A stretch of DNA of 64,000 nt from an uncultured Bacteroidales bacterium. GTDB taxonomy: Bacteria > Bacteroidota > Bacteroidia > Bacteroidales > UBA932. This document shows, piece by piece, positions 8,091 through 15,520 of this stretch. Positions within the stretch are counted from its first letter, which is position 1. Every line of letters begins with the position of its first letter. A model generated the notes under the pieces. The model searched no databases and was not told the DNA's origin. It was given only the letters and a program-made list of their open reading frames with translations. Both the position numbers and the translations under genes were made by a program. The DNA is taken from assembly GCA_905234285.1 (NCBI GenBank), contig CAJOHK010000004.1, forward strand, positions 1-64,000, in the 5' to 3' direction.

Positions 8091-9275
8091 ATGAGCTACA
8101 TACAGAACTGGTTCTCAGAAACCTGGAAAATATTTGTCAATGAACTCAGGGAAGTCTTCCACGACAGCGGCGTCATGATCATCTTCTGCTTCGCAGGGCT
8201 GGTGTATCCGCTGCTGTACAACTGGATTTATTCCATCGGTACGGTAGATGAGATGCCCGTGGCGGTGGTAGACCTCTCGCGGGGCAGCTACAGCCGGGAT
8301 TACGTGCGCAAACTGGACGCCACGCGCGAATGCGCCATTGCCGCCGACTGCCTTTCGCTGGAGGAAGCCCGCAGCCTCATGGCCGACGGCAAGGTGCACG
8401 GAATCGTGTTCATTCCCTCCGACTTCGACCGCAACATCGTACATGGCGAGCAGGGCATCATAAGCACCTACGCCGACATGTCCACCTTCCTCTATTACAA
8501 GAGTATGACCATCGGCACTTCGCTGGTAATGCTGGACCAGGTGCACCAGATCCAGACCGAGCGCTATGCCGCCAGCGGATTCACCGGCCAGGATGCCTTG
8601 CAGCTGGTAGAGCCGGTACAGTACGACGACATCCGGCTGTACAATCCCAATATCTCCTTCACGCTGTTCTTCGTATACATGTGCCTGTTCATGATTCTGC
8701 AGCAGGTGATGTTCTACGGCTCCACCACCCTTGCCGGCACCTTGCGGGAAGAAGGCCGCAGCTTTGCCCTCCTGGCCAGACGCGGCGGCGCGGGGCGCAT
8801 CGTCCTGGGACGTGGTGCCGCCTACTTCCTCATCTTCCTGTTCCTGGGAGTCTATGGGGCCATCCTGGTGCCCTGGATCTTCCACATGCCCGTGCATGCC
8901 TCGTTCTGGGATACGCTTGTCCTGCTGGCCTTCTTCGTGGCCGACATCATCTTCTTCAGCTTCACCTGGTCTTCGGCCATCACCAAACGCGAAACGGTGC
9001 TGGTGCTGCTGCTCTTCGTGAGCCCCATCGCGGTGTTCCTCACCGGCTTCACCTGGCCTTCGTCCAACTTCCCGGTGTTCTGGAAGATTGTTTCCTATGT
9101 CTTCCCCACCACCTTCGGCTGCCGGGCCTTCATGACCCTCAGCAATACGGGCTCGCTCAGTGCCATTGCCCCGGAGCTGTGGTACATGACCATCCAGACC
9201 ATGGTGTACTACGTCCTGGCTTCTGCAGCCATGCTTTTGGAAAACCGGCTCATTTCCAGACATTCAGAAAAATGA
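8091..9275 (+). CDS. ABC-2 type transporter permease, second subunit
   Basis: A 394-residue paralogue-like partner of the preceding gene, starting 2 bp after its stop. It has an N-terminal helix around GVMIIFCFAGLVYPLLYN, an extracytoplasmic domain (about 45-180) and a six-helix C-terminal bundle. Both subunits share the YhgE/ABC-2 layout. With TolC and HlyD-type partners the operon looks like a complete envelope-spanning exporter apart from a missing ATPase, which may be encoded elsewhere or be unnecessary. The cargo is unknown; drugs or lipids are usual guesses. Confidence 0.87.
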   Translation: MSYIQNWFSETWKIFVNELREVFHDSGVMIIFCFAGLVYPLLYNWIYSIGTVDEMPVAVVDLSRGSYSRDYVRKLDATRECAIAADCLSLEEARSLMADGKVHGIVFIPSDFDRNIVHGEQGIISTYADMSTFLYYKSMTIGTSLVMLDQVHQIQTERYAASGFTGQDALQLVEPVQYDDIRLYNPNISFTLFFVYMCLFMILQQVMFYGSTTLAGTLREEGRSFALLARRGGAGRIVLGRGAAYFLIFLFLGVYGAILVPWIFHMPVHASFWDTLVLLAFFVADIIFFSFTWSSAITKRETVLVLLLFVSPIAVFLTGFTWPSSNFPVFWKIVSYVFPTTFGCRAFMTLSNTGSLSAIAPELWYMTIQTMVYYVLASAAMLLENRLISRHSEK

Positions 9276-9276
9276 G

Positions 9277-9284
9277 TATCTTTG
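9277..9284 (+). promoter_or_regulatory. -7 element almost abutting the TonB receptor start
   Basis: TATCTTTG ends only 7 nt before the ATG at 9292 and overlaps the end region of the upstream exporter operon (stop 9275). Bacteroidota transcripts usually start a few bases after this box, so the mRNA would have almost no leader. Confidence 0.45.
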
Positions 9285-9291
9285 CATCCTT

Positions 9292-11439
9292 ATGAAAAGG
9301 ATGCGGTGCATACTGATTCTGCTGCTGGCCCTTGGGCCGGCAGTTTTGCATGCACAGGAGCGGCAGGATACCCTGGACGCCTCCCGCATCACGGTTATCC
9401 GGGAGAAAATGCGAAACACCACCCAGACGGGGCTCATGCACATCGAAAGCAAGGACCTGGCGGGCGGTGTGGCCCTTTTTGGCTCCCCGGATGTGATAAA
9501 AAAGCTGCAGCTGCTCCCTGGCGTGGCGGCCGGTAACGAACTCATGAGCGGCCTGTACGTGCACGGCGGGGACGGTGCCGACAACCTGTACCTGCTGGAC
9601 GGCGTTCCGCTTTACAACATCAGCCACTTCGGCGGCCTGTTCTCCAGTTTCAACACCGATATCATCGACAACCTGGACTTTTACAAGAGCGGTTTTCCGG
9701 CCCGGTATGGCGGGCGCATGTCGTCGGTGGTGGATGTAGAAACCCGTGAGGGCAACATGGAGCGCTATCATGGCTCGGCTTCGCTGGGGCTCATTGACGG
9801 CCGTATCCAGGTAGAAGGCCCCATCGTCAAGGGAAAAACCTCCTTCAACCTGGGGCTGCGGCGCTCCTGGATGGAGGTAGTCACCATTCCGGCCATCCTG
9901 TATGCCAATGCCAGGAACGGCGAGGACCAGACCGTGGGCGGCGACTATTCCATGAGCGACATCAATGCCCGCATCACCCACCGCTTTTCCCCGGATCATG
10001 TGATTAACCTGTGCTTCTACACGGGGCTGGACAACCTGCGCGCCAAAATGGAGAAGGTAGAACGGGCCGTGGACGATGCCGGCGTCTCCCATTCCGGCAA
10101 CTCCAACATGGAAATCGGCGTCAAGTGGGGCAGCCTCACGGCATCGGCCTCGCATCAGTACGCTTTCTCCAAAAAGCTCAAGGAAAAGACCATCCTGTAC
10201 TATTCCCAAAGCATCTCCGACACCGGCTACAACTTTGGCATGTGGGGCTTCTCGGACGGCGCAGAAACCCTCACCTCCATGGACGACAAGGATGCTTCCC
10301 ATGTGCGGGAAGGCGGCCTCACCTCCCACTGGGACTGGTATCCCAATGCTTTTAACCATGTCCGCTTTGGGGTATCGGCCCAGGAGCACTGGTATCATAC
10401 CGGCCGGGACTACACCTCCTCCACCGTCAAGAACGGCGAAAAACTTCAGGAAAACGCCGACAGCGAAGAGCTGGGATACAGCGCCTTTGAGCCGGCCGTC
10501 TATGCCGAGGACGAGGTGTTCCTCAGATACAACCTATCGGTGAACCTGGGCCTGCGGTATGCGCTGTTTGCCGTTTCGGGGAAAACCTGGCACTCGCTGG
10601 AGCCGCGCGTGGCCGCCAAATGGATGGTGCACCCGGACGTCTCTTTCAAGCTGTCCTATACCCGCATGAGCCAGTTCGCCCATCTGGTGGCAGCCACTTA
10701 TATGGACCTGCCGTCCAACTGCTGGATGCCCTCCACCGCCCTGGCCCGGCCGCTGGTGAGCGGTCAGGTGGCCGGCGGCATCTATACCACGCCCTTCAAG
10801 TATTTCACGCTAAACGTGGAAGGCTGGTACAAGACCATGGACCACCTGCTCATGTACAGCGGCAACAACTCGTTTGTACCGCCCGTTACAGCGTGGGAAA
10901 AATCTTTCTCGGAAGGTAAGGGCCGGTCCTACGGCCTGGAGCTGGAAGCCTCTTTCCATAAAGGACCGCTGTCCCTGAGCGCCTATTATACGCTTTCCTG
11001 GACACAGCGCTACTTTGAAGACATCTACAACCAATGGTTCCCCGACCGCAACGACAACCGGCACAAAATTAACCTGGTGGCATCCTGGCATTTTGCCAAG
11101 CACTGGGAGGTATTCGCCAACTGGAATTACCACAGCGGCAACCGCATCACCTTCCCCTCACACTTCGTAGAGGAGGCCGACGGTTCCCGCCGCTATTTGT
11201 ACGACGCCCCCTACAACACCCAACTGCCCGACTACCATCGGCTCGATCTGGGGATGGATTACGCGACTACTTTCGGCAACGGGCATTCCCTCAAGATTAA
11301 CCTGAGCATCTATAACGCCTACAACCACCTCAACGCCTCCATGGCCTTCCTGCAGGCCAACAAGGACGGCACCTATTCGGGCATGGCCTATGGCCTGGTT
11401 CCCATCATCCCCACTTTCACCGGCACGTACAGTTTTTAA
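9292..11439 (+). CDS. TonB-dependent outer membrane receptor
   Basis: A 715-residue receptor with a signal peptide (cleavage near LHAQE), a plug domain from about residue 40 to 150 (LLPGVAAGNE, LYLLDGVPLYNISHFGG, SGFPARYGGRMSSVVDV) and a beta-barrel ending in an aromatic C-terminus (TGTYSF). Unlike SusC-type proteins it lacks the N-terminal carboxypeptidase-regulatory-like domain. A DUF4249 lipoprotein gene starts at the very next base after the stop, and such pairs are common in Bacteroidota. The substrate is unknown. The adjoining ECF sigma gene could suggest a signalling link, but no anti-sigma factor is seen. Confidence 0.9.
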   Translation: MKRMRCILILLLALGPAVLHAQERQDTLDASRITVIREKMRNTTQTGLMHIESKDLAGGVALFGSPDVIKKLQLLPGVAAGNELMSGLYVHGGDGADNLYLLDGVPLYNISHFGGLFSSFNTDIIDNLDFYKSGFPARYGGRMSSVVDVETREGNMERYHGSASLGLIDGRIQVEGPIVKGKTSFNLGLRRSWMEVVTIPAILYANARNGEDQTVGGDYSMSDINARITHRFSPDHVINLCFYTGLDNLRAKMEKVERAVDDAGVSHSGNSNMEIGVKWGSLTASASHQYAFSKKLKEKTILYYSQSISDTGYNFGMWGFSDGAETLTSMDDKDASHVREGGLTSHWDWYPNAFNHVRFGVSAQEHWYHTGRDYTSSTVKNGEKLQENADSEELGYSAFEPAVYAEDEVFLRYNLSVNLGLRYALFAVSGKTWHSLEPRVAAKWMVHPDVSFKLSYTRMSQFAHLVAATYMDLPSNCWMPSTALARPLVSGQVAGGIYTTPFKYFTLNVEGWYKTMDHLLMYSGNNSFVPPVTAWEKSFSEGKGRSYGLELEASFHKGPLSLSAYYTLSWTQRYFEDIYNQWFPDRNDNRHKINLVASWHFAKHWEVFANWNYHSGNRITFPSHFVEEADGSRRYLYDAPYNTQLPDYHRLDLGMDYATTFGNGHSLKINLSIYNAYNHLNASMAFLQANKDGTYSGMAYGLVPIIPTFTGTYSF

Positions 11440-12465
11440 ATGAAACGATTCCTGCATATCGCCGTTTTCGCCCTCCTGGCCGCCTCCTGCGAGATTCCCT
11501 TCGATCTGGATCAGGAAGGCAAGCCGCTCATCTACGTGCAGGCCGTGGCACAGAACGACTCGGTGACGATTACGCCCCGCTATGCCGCGCCCGTGAACGG
11601 CGGCGCCCCTCAGACGCTGAACAACCTGGACATCCGGCTGCTGGTGAACGGGCAGGCGGCTGGTTTGGAGCGCCTGGAAGGCGGCCGGTACCGCTGCAAA
11701 GGCAGTTTCGAGGAAGGCGACCGCTTTGACCTTTCGCTCAAGGCCGACGGGCTGGAGGAAGTCGGCGGCAGCACCGTACTTCCCCATCGGCCAGTGGTCA
11801 CCGACTTTGCCTGGAAAAACGTCCAGGTGGACACCATCCATGCGGTGGAAGTGCGCATGACGCTGGACCGCGCGCCCGTGGAAGGCGAGTATTACGGCAT
11901 CCAGATCAGCTGCGAGACCGCCGTCACCTATGCCGACGGAAGCGACGACGCCTTCACCCTCCCCGTCACGCCCGGCTATGTGCTCTCGGCCGCCGACAGC
12001 GGGAACATGGATTTGGAGGACTTCATGCAGGTGAATTATGCCGACGGCCAGCTGGGAGGGAAGGCCTTTGCACCCATTACCCTGCTCACCCAAAAGCAGT
12101 TCGACGGCACGTTATACAAGTTCTACCTGGACTCCTTCGACAGCAATATCCTGGACCGGCTCCGGCAGGCGCTGCCCAAGGAGCTTGACAACGGATCGGG
12201 CCTGGGCGGGCTGGACCCCAACAAGATTCCGGTGGCCATAACCACCATCTACACCTTTACGCTCTCGCACCTTTCCACCGAGTTATTCCTCTATGGCAAG
12301 GCCATGTACCAGAGCAACTTCGACTTCCTGTCCAACATGGGCCTGACGCCGGCCAACTTCACCTATACCAACGTGAGAGGCGGTCTGGGCATGGTGGGCG
12401 CTCTTTCATCGGCCACAGTGGGCCCTGTCGAGATAAAAAAAGACTGGTCTTATCTTCTTCCCTAA
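11440..12465 (+). CDS. DUF4249 lipoprotein, TonB receptor partner
   Basis: A 341-residue protein with a lipobox (AASC, Cys about residue 17) and the DUF4249 layout. It has an Ig-like N-terminal half (IRLLVNGQ, GGRYRCKGSFEEGDRFDL) and a C-terminal part with YGKAMYQSNFDFLSN and the late GLGMVGALSS motif. It follows the TonB receptor with no gap, so the two are co-translated. DUF4249 proteins are thought to be surface partners of TonB receptors; the ligand is not known. Confidence 0.85.
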   Translation: MKRFLHIAVFALLAASCEIPFDLDQEGKPLIYVQAVAQNDSVTITPRYAAPVNGGAPQTLNNLDIRLLVNGQAAGLERLEGGRYRCKGSFEEGDRFDLSLKADGLEEVGGSTVLPHRPVVTDFAWKNVQVDTIHAVEVRMTLDRAPVEGEYYGIQISCETAVTYADGSDDAFTLPVTPGYVLSAADSGNMDLEDFMQVNYADGQLGGKAFAPITLLTQKQFDGTLYKFYLDSFDSNILDRLRQALPKELDNGSGLGGLDPNKIPVAITTIYTFTLSHLSTELFLYGKAMYQSNFDFLSNMGLTPANFTYTNVRGGLGMVGALSSATVGPVEIKKDWSYLLP

Positions 12466-12466
12466 T

Positions 12467-13042
12467 ATGGAATCCAACGAAAAAGAAATCATTACCCGGG
12501 CCATCCAAGGCGACCAAACGGCCTACCGTATGCTCTATCAGGTATACGAAAGATCGGTGCGCGGCCGCGTGAGCGGGTACTTCCACTGGAAGGCCGACGT
12601 AGACGACGTGGTGCTGGAGACCTTCCAGAAGGCCTTTGCGGCGCTGGGCAGTTTTGACCCCACGCGGGAGTTCCGACCCTGGCTCCTCACCATCGCCACC
12701 CGCACGGCGCTGGACCACCTGGAGAGTAATCAGCGGGAGGATGAGAAGAAGAACGGCATCCTCCAAAAGTCATCGGCCGACAACCCCGATGGCGGCGTCC
12801 AGCTCACCGAGACCACCCCGGAGGACGAGATTATCCAGGACGAGGTGCACCAGCGGCTCATGGCGTTTATTGACGAGTTGCCGTCGCTGTATAAGGACGT
12901 CATGATCAAGTACATGATCGAAGAATTGGAATACGAAGAAATTGCCCGGGAACTGGATCTGGAACTCAATACGGTGCGCACGCGCATCCGCAGGGGCAAA
13001 CAGCACCTGGCCCAAATGATGTTAAGGGGGGAAGTAGAATGA
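12467..13042 (+). CDS. ECF-type RNA polymerase sigma factor
   Basis: A 191-residue sigma-70 family protein. Region 2 spans about residues 20-95 (VDDVVLETFQKAFAALGSF, FRPWLLTIATRTALDHL) and region 4 about 130-185 (ELEYEEIARELDLELNTVRTRI), with a charged linker between. It begins 1 bp after the DUF4249 gene and its stop overlaps rsmG by ATGA. No anti-sigma gene lies beside it, so control may be transcriptional. Confidence 0.9.
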   Translation: MESNEKEIITRAIQGDQTAYRMLYQVYERSVRGRVSGYFHWKADVDDVVLETFQKAFAALGSFDPTREFRPWLLTIATRTALDHLESNQREDEKKNGILQKSSADNPDGGVQLTETTPEDEIIQDEVHQRLMAFIDELPSLYKDVMIKYMIEELEYEEIARELDLELNTVRTRIRRGKQHLAQMMLRGEVE

Positions 13043-13683
13043 ACTGGTTAGGACTATTGCAAGACTCTTTTGAGTTAACGGATTGGCAGATTTCCCGCCT
13101 GCAGGCGCTGGACGCGCTGTACCGGGAATGGAACGCCCAAATTAACGTAATTTCCCGCAAGGACATTGACAGCGTGTACGAGCACCACGTGCTGCATTCG
13201 CTGGCCATCGCCAGGTACCTGCAAACCGTGCCGGGGCTCTACGACGAGTTTGCCGGTTCTACGGTGCTGGACCTGGGAACCGGCGGCGGCTTTCCCGGGA
13301 TTCCGCTGGCCATCCTCTTTCCTTCGGCCTCCTTTGTCCTGTGCGATTCTGTTGGAAAGAAAACCATTGTAGCCCAGGCAGTTGCATCGGCTTTGGAATT
13401 GCCTAACGTGCGGGTGGTGAATGCCCGCGCCGAGTCCTTGCCGGGGCCGTTCGACTTTGTGGTTTCGCGGGCGGTGGCCTCGCTGGCCGACTTCTATCCC
13501 TGGGTGCGCGGCAAGTTCTCGCGCGGCATCCTGTACCTCAAGGGTGGCGATGTAAATGAAGAGATAGCCTCCGTCATGGGCCGGTGGAAACTGAGGCCCG
13601 GCAGCGTGCACACCTGGCCGGTTTCGGCCTGGCTCACCAATCCTTATTACGACGGGAAATTAGTGCTGCATTTGGAGAAATAA
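13039..13683 (+). CDS. rsmG: 16S rRNA (guanine-527-N7)-methyltransferase RsmG
   Basis: A 214-residue SAM-dependent methyltransferase. Motif I is VLDLGTGGGFPGIPLAI, followed by the acidic motif II region (FVLCDSVGKK) and the RsmG-specific VVSRAVASLADFYPW. The N-terminal part (YREWNAQINVISRKD) is also characteristic. It methylates G527 of 16S rRNA in the small subunit. Start and upstream stop overlap (ATGA, 13039-13042), so it is coupled to the sigma gene. Confidence 0.95.
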   Translation: MNWLGLLQDSFELTDWQISRLQALDALYREWNAQINVISRKDIDSVYEHHVLHSLAIARYLQTVPGLYDEFAGSTVLDLGTGGGFPGIPLAILFPSASFVLCDSVGKKTIVAQAVASALELPNVRVVNARAESLPGPFDFVVSRAVASLADFYPWVRGKFSRGILYLKGGDVNEEIASVMGRWKLRPGSVHTWPVSAWLTNPYYDGKLVLHLEK

Positions 13684-13693
13684 GGATTTGTGC

Positions 13694-13723
13694 TTGCATT
13701 GTCAGATATTATTCCTATTTTTG
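13694..13723 (+). promoter_or_regulatory. Promoter (TTG, 19 bp, TATTTTTG)
   Basis: TTG at 13694-13696 and TATTTTTG at 13716-13723, separated by 19 bp, lie 24 nt before the start of the DoxX-type gene. The same region contains an interrupted inverted repeat (GTGCTT-CATTG at about 13690-13701 and CAATG-AAGCAC at about 13725-13739) that could be an operator. Confidence 0.6.
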
Positions 13724-13747
13724 TCAATGTAATAAGCACTTGACCAC

Positions 13748-14659
13748 ATGAAAGCCGTCCCGCAACTATTCCGGTATGCCGCCAGACTTCTGGTGGGCGT
13801 GCTGTTCCTGCTTTCCAGTATCGGGAAGCTGGCCGATGTGGGCGCTTTCGGCAGTCTCATCCTCTCCTACGGCTTCAACTGGACTTCCATCCTGGCCCCT
13901 GTCATAGCCATACTGGAACTGGCCTTGGGACTGGCCCTGGTGCTGGATTTGTATCCGCGCTTATCTGTGCCTGTAACGCTGGGATTGCTGGTCATCTTCA
14001 CGGGCGCATTCTTTTATGGGAACGTCGTCCATGGTATAGAAGACTGCGGCTGTTTCGGCCGGCTGGACTTCCTGCAAATTCCCGTGTGGGCCGTGTATAC
14101 CCGCAATGCTGTATTGCTGGCCCTGCTCGTTGTGGGCTGGGAACCCTACTCCTGGGAGCACGAGAAGCCGTCCTGGTGGGCTGTCAGCCTTTGGGCGATG
14201 GGCGTGGCCGTGGGCATTTTCTTTGGCGGATACACGTTCAAGCTTCCGCAGTTCTATCAGGACCGCATTTCCCGCAGACATCCCCTTATCGGCCTGGATG
14301 TCAAGGATACGCCCCTGCCGGAGTTTATACAAACCAGCCCGGATTCCACGTACACCGTTTATGTGTTCTCCTACTCGTGCATAAGCTGCCTCAACGGGTT
14401 GCCGGCGGTTTTCGAGTATCAGGATCCTGCTATCTGCGACAAAGTGATCGGCCTGGCTGTGAACGAAGACAAAGACAACGCCATCAACAGTTACTACCAT
14501 ATTCCCTTCCCGGTAATTAGCGTAGGAACGGCCTTCAGCAAGTTTACGCACACCGTCCCCTGTCTGCTGTATATTCAGGAAAACCAGATTAAATTTGTGA
14601 TAGAAGGAACGCCTCCGGGTTCCTGGTGGTTCAGAAAAGGATATTTGGAAAATCTATAA
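13748..14659 (+). CDS. BT_3928-family DoxX-type membrane protein
   Basis: A 303-residue protein. The first ~150 residues contain four membrane helices of the DoxX/MauE type with the conserved GLLFL-like start (LLVGVLFLLSSIGKLAD) and the pair of cysteines in EDCGCFGRLDF. After a fifth helix (AVSLWAMGVAVGIFFGGYTF) there is a thioredoxin-like extracytoplasmic domain with a CISC motif (SYSCISCLNG). The pattern fits NCBI's BT_3928 family, probably a membrane redox protein. A Cys-rich lipoprotein gene follows 6 bp later and may be its substrate or partner. Confidence 0.82.
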   Translation: MKAVPQLFRYAARLLVGVLFLLSSIGKLADVGAFGSLILSYGFNWTSILAPVIAILELALGLALVLDLYPRLSVPVTLGLLVIFTGAFFYGNVVHGIEDCGCFGRLDFLQIPVWAVYTRNAVLLALLVVGWEPYSWEHEKPSWWAVSLWAMGVAVGIFFGGYTFKLPQFYQDRISRRHPLIGLDVKDTPLPEFIQTSPDSTYTVYVFSYSCISCLNGLPAVFEYQDPAICDKVIGLAVNEDKDNAINSYYHIPFPVISVGTAFSKFTHTVPCLLYIQENQIKFVIEGTPPGSWWFRKGYLENL

Positions 14660-14665
14660 TTCTTT

Positions 14666-14908
14666 ATGCCTATGAAAAAGAAGAAAGTACTTATCGGTCT
14701 GGGAGTCGTTCTTGCCCTGGCGCTCTGCGTTATTTCCTGTGGCAAGCTCAGCACCAAGCATTGCAGCGATGCCAAACCTTATTACTGCAAGGATGCAAAA
14801 GCCTGCTGCTCTTACCGTTACAACGACAACCACGGTACCTGCTGGGAAACCATGGACGGATGCCGCTCCAGCGGTTACGCCTGCACCACCTGCCACCTGG
14901 AGGACTAG
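14666..14908 (+). CDS. Cysteine-rich small lipoprotein
   Basis: An 80-residue protein with a lysine-rich start, one hydrophobic segment and a lipobox (VISC). The mature ~55 residues hold nine further cysteines (HC, YYC, ACC, GTC, DGC, YAC, TTC), so it should be disulfide-rich or metal-binding. The start is at 14666 or 14672. It probably shares the promoter of the upstream DoxX/thioredoxin-like gene, and a strong terminator follows. I do not recognise a named family. The pairing with a CXXC membrane protein suggests extracytoplasmic thiol chemistry, but that is inference. Confidence 0.7.
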   Translation: MPMKKKKVLIGLGVVLALALCVISCGKLSTKHCSDAKPYYCKDAKACCSYRYNDNHGTCWETMDGCRSSGYACTTCHLED

Positions 14909-14934
14909 TTTCCTCTTTGTTCGGCATTCGTACC

Positions 14935-14970
14935 CCTGCCCCGCTATGCCGTGGGGCAGGCTTTTTTATT
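14935..14970 (+). terminator. Intrinsic terminator after the Cys-rich lipoprotein
   Basis: An 8-bp perfect stem CCTGCCCC (14935-14942) / GGGGCAGG (14953-14960) with a 10-nt loop, followed by CTTTTTTATT. It separates the redox pair from rpmH. Confidence 0.8.
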
Positions 14971-14983
14971 TAGTAAAAAATAT

Positions 14984-15014
14984 TTTGCAATTTCCCCCGA
15001 AATTACTACCTTTG
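14984..15014 (+). promoter_or_regulatory. rpmH promoter (TTTG, 19 bp, TACCTTTG)
   Basis: TTTG at 14984-14987 and TACCTTTG at 15007-15014, exactly 19 bp apart, is a textbook Bacteroidota promoter. The leader to the rpmH ATG is about 30 nt. Confidence 0.8.
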
Positions 15015-15048
15015 CAGTCCTTACGCGAAAATATAAAAAATAGATATC

Positions 15049-15201
15049 ATGAAAAGAACATTTCAACCTTCCCGCCGCAAGCGTGTGAACAAGCACGGTT
15101 TCCGCGCTCGCATGGCTTCTGCCAACGGCCGCCGCGTTCTCAGCGCCCGCCGTCGTCACGCCCGCAAGAAGCTCAGCGTCTCCGACGAAGACCGCTGGTA
15201 G
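15049..15201 (+). CDS. rpmH: 50S ribosomal protein L34
   Basis: A 50-residue, strongly basic protein starting [20 protein letters not shown] and ending in SDEDRW. The sequence [20 protein letters not shown] is the conserved L34 core. It belongs to the large ribosomal subunit. It has its own promoter and terminator and stands alone here, without the rnpA/dnaA neighbours seen in many other bacteria. Confidence 0.97.
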   Translation: MKRTFQPSRRKRVNKHGFRARMASANGRRVLSARRRHARKKLSVSDEDRW

Positions 15202-15229
15202 TCCTTCTTCCGGCCGTATCGAGCCCTAG

Positions 15230-15262
15230 CCGCAGCACCTCCCCGGTGTTGCGGTTTTTTAT
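15230..15262 (+). terminator. Intrinsic terminator of rpmH
   Basis: Stem CCGCAGCACC (15230-15239) / GGTGTTGCGG (15245-15254) with one G-T pair and a 5-nt loop, followed by TTTTTTATT. Confidence 0.8.
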
Positions 15263-15277
15263 TATCCCCTTTTACCC

Positions 15278-15380
15278 GTTCACCTAACACACTGATAATC
15301 AACTGTTTCCAGATATTCAGTCCGGCTTTTTGCCGGACTTCATTTCCGTAACCAGCTGATAGTTAGCCACTTAAGTGAAC
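15278..15380. repeat. 103-bp palindromic repeat, copy R1
   Basis: The ends are GTTCACCTAA and TTAAGTGAAC, and the central hairpin is ATATTCAGTCCGGC-TTTTT-GCCGGACT. The exact length of 103 bp is shared by all seven copies in this window. R1 lies after the rpmH terminator, with its T-rich loop facing R2 in the opposite orientation 33 bp away, so R1 and R2 form an inverted doublet next to the transposase gene. Confidence 0.85.
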
Positions 15381-15413
15381 GGCCTTTAAACACCCAATGG
15401 ACGTTCCGAGCGC

Positions 15414-15516
15414 GGTCACTTAACTAATTATCACTGAGCAACTTACAAAAATTCAGTCCGGCAAAAAGCCGGACCGAATATCCGTAAACCATTGAGTTAT
15501 AGACACTTAAGCGATT
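15414..15516. repeat. 103-bp palindromic repeat, copy R2
   Basis: The ends are GGTCACTTAA and TTAAGCGATT, and the centre is ATTCAGTCCGGC-AAAAA-GCCGGACCGAAT. It stops 4 bp before the stop codon of the RAYT gene. Its loop is A-rich, the opposite orientation to R1. Confidence 0.85.
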
Positions 15517-15520
15517 GGAG

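Noticed and set aside
12467..13042. Sigma factor as part of a TonB/anti-sigma/ECF signalling trio
   Set aside because: No anti-sigma factor gene is adjacent and the TonB receptor lacks the N-terminal signalling domain expected for such a system.
13690..13739. Riboswitch upstream of the DoxX-type gene
   Set aside because: The inverted repeat overlaps the promoter itself and no known riboswitch core is visible; an operator is a simpler reading.
15278..15516. 103-bp repeats as simple bidirectional terminators
   Set aside because: Similarity extends well beyond the hairpin to fixed ends at 103 bp, several copies lie upstream of genes or inside an operon, and T-runs after the stem are absent.
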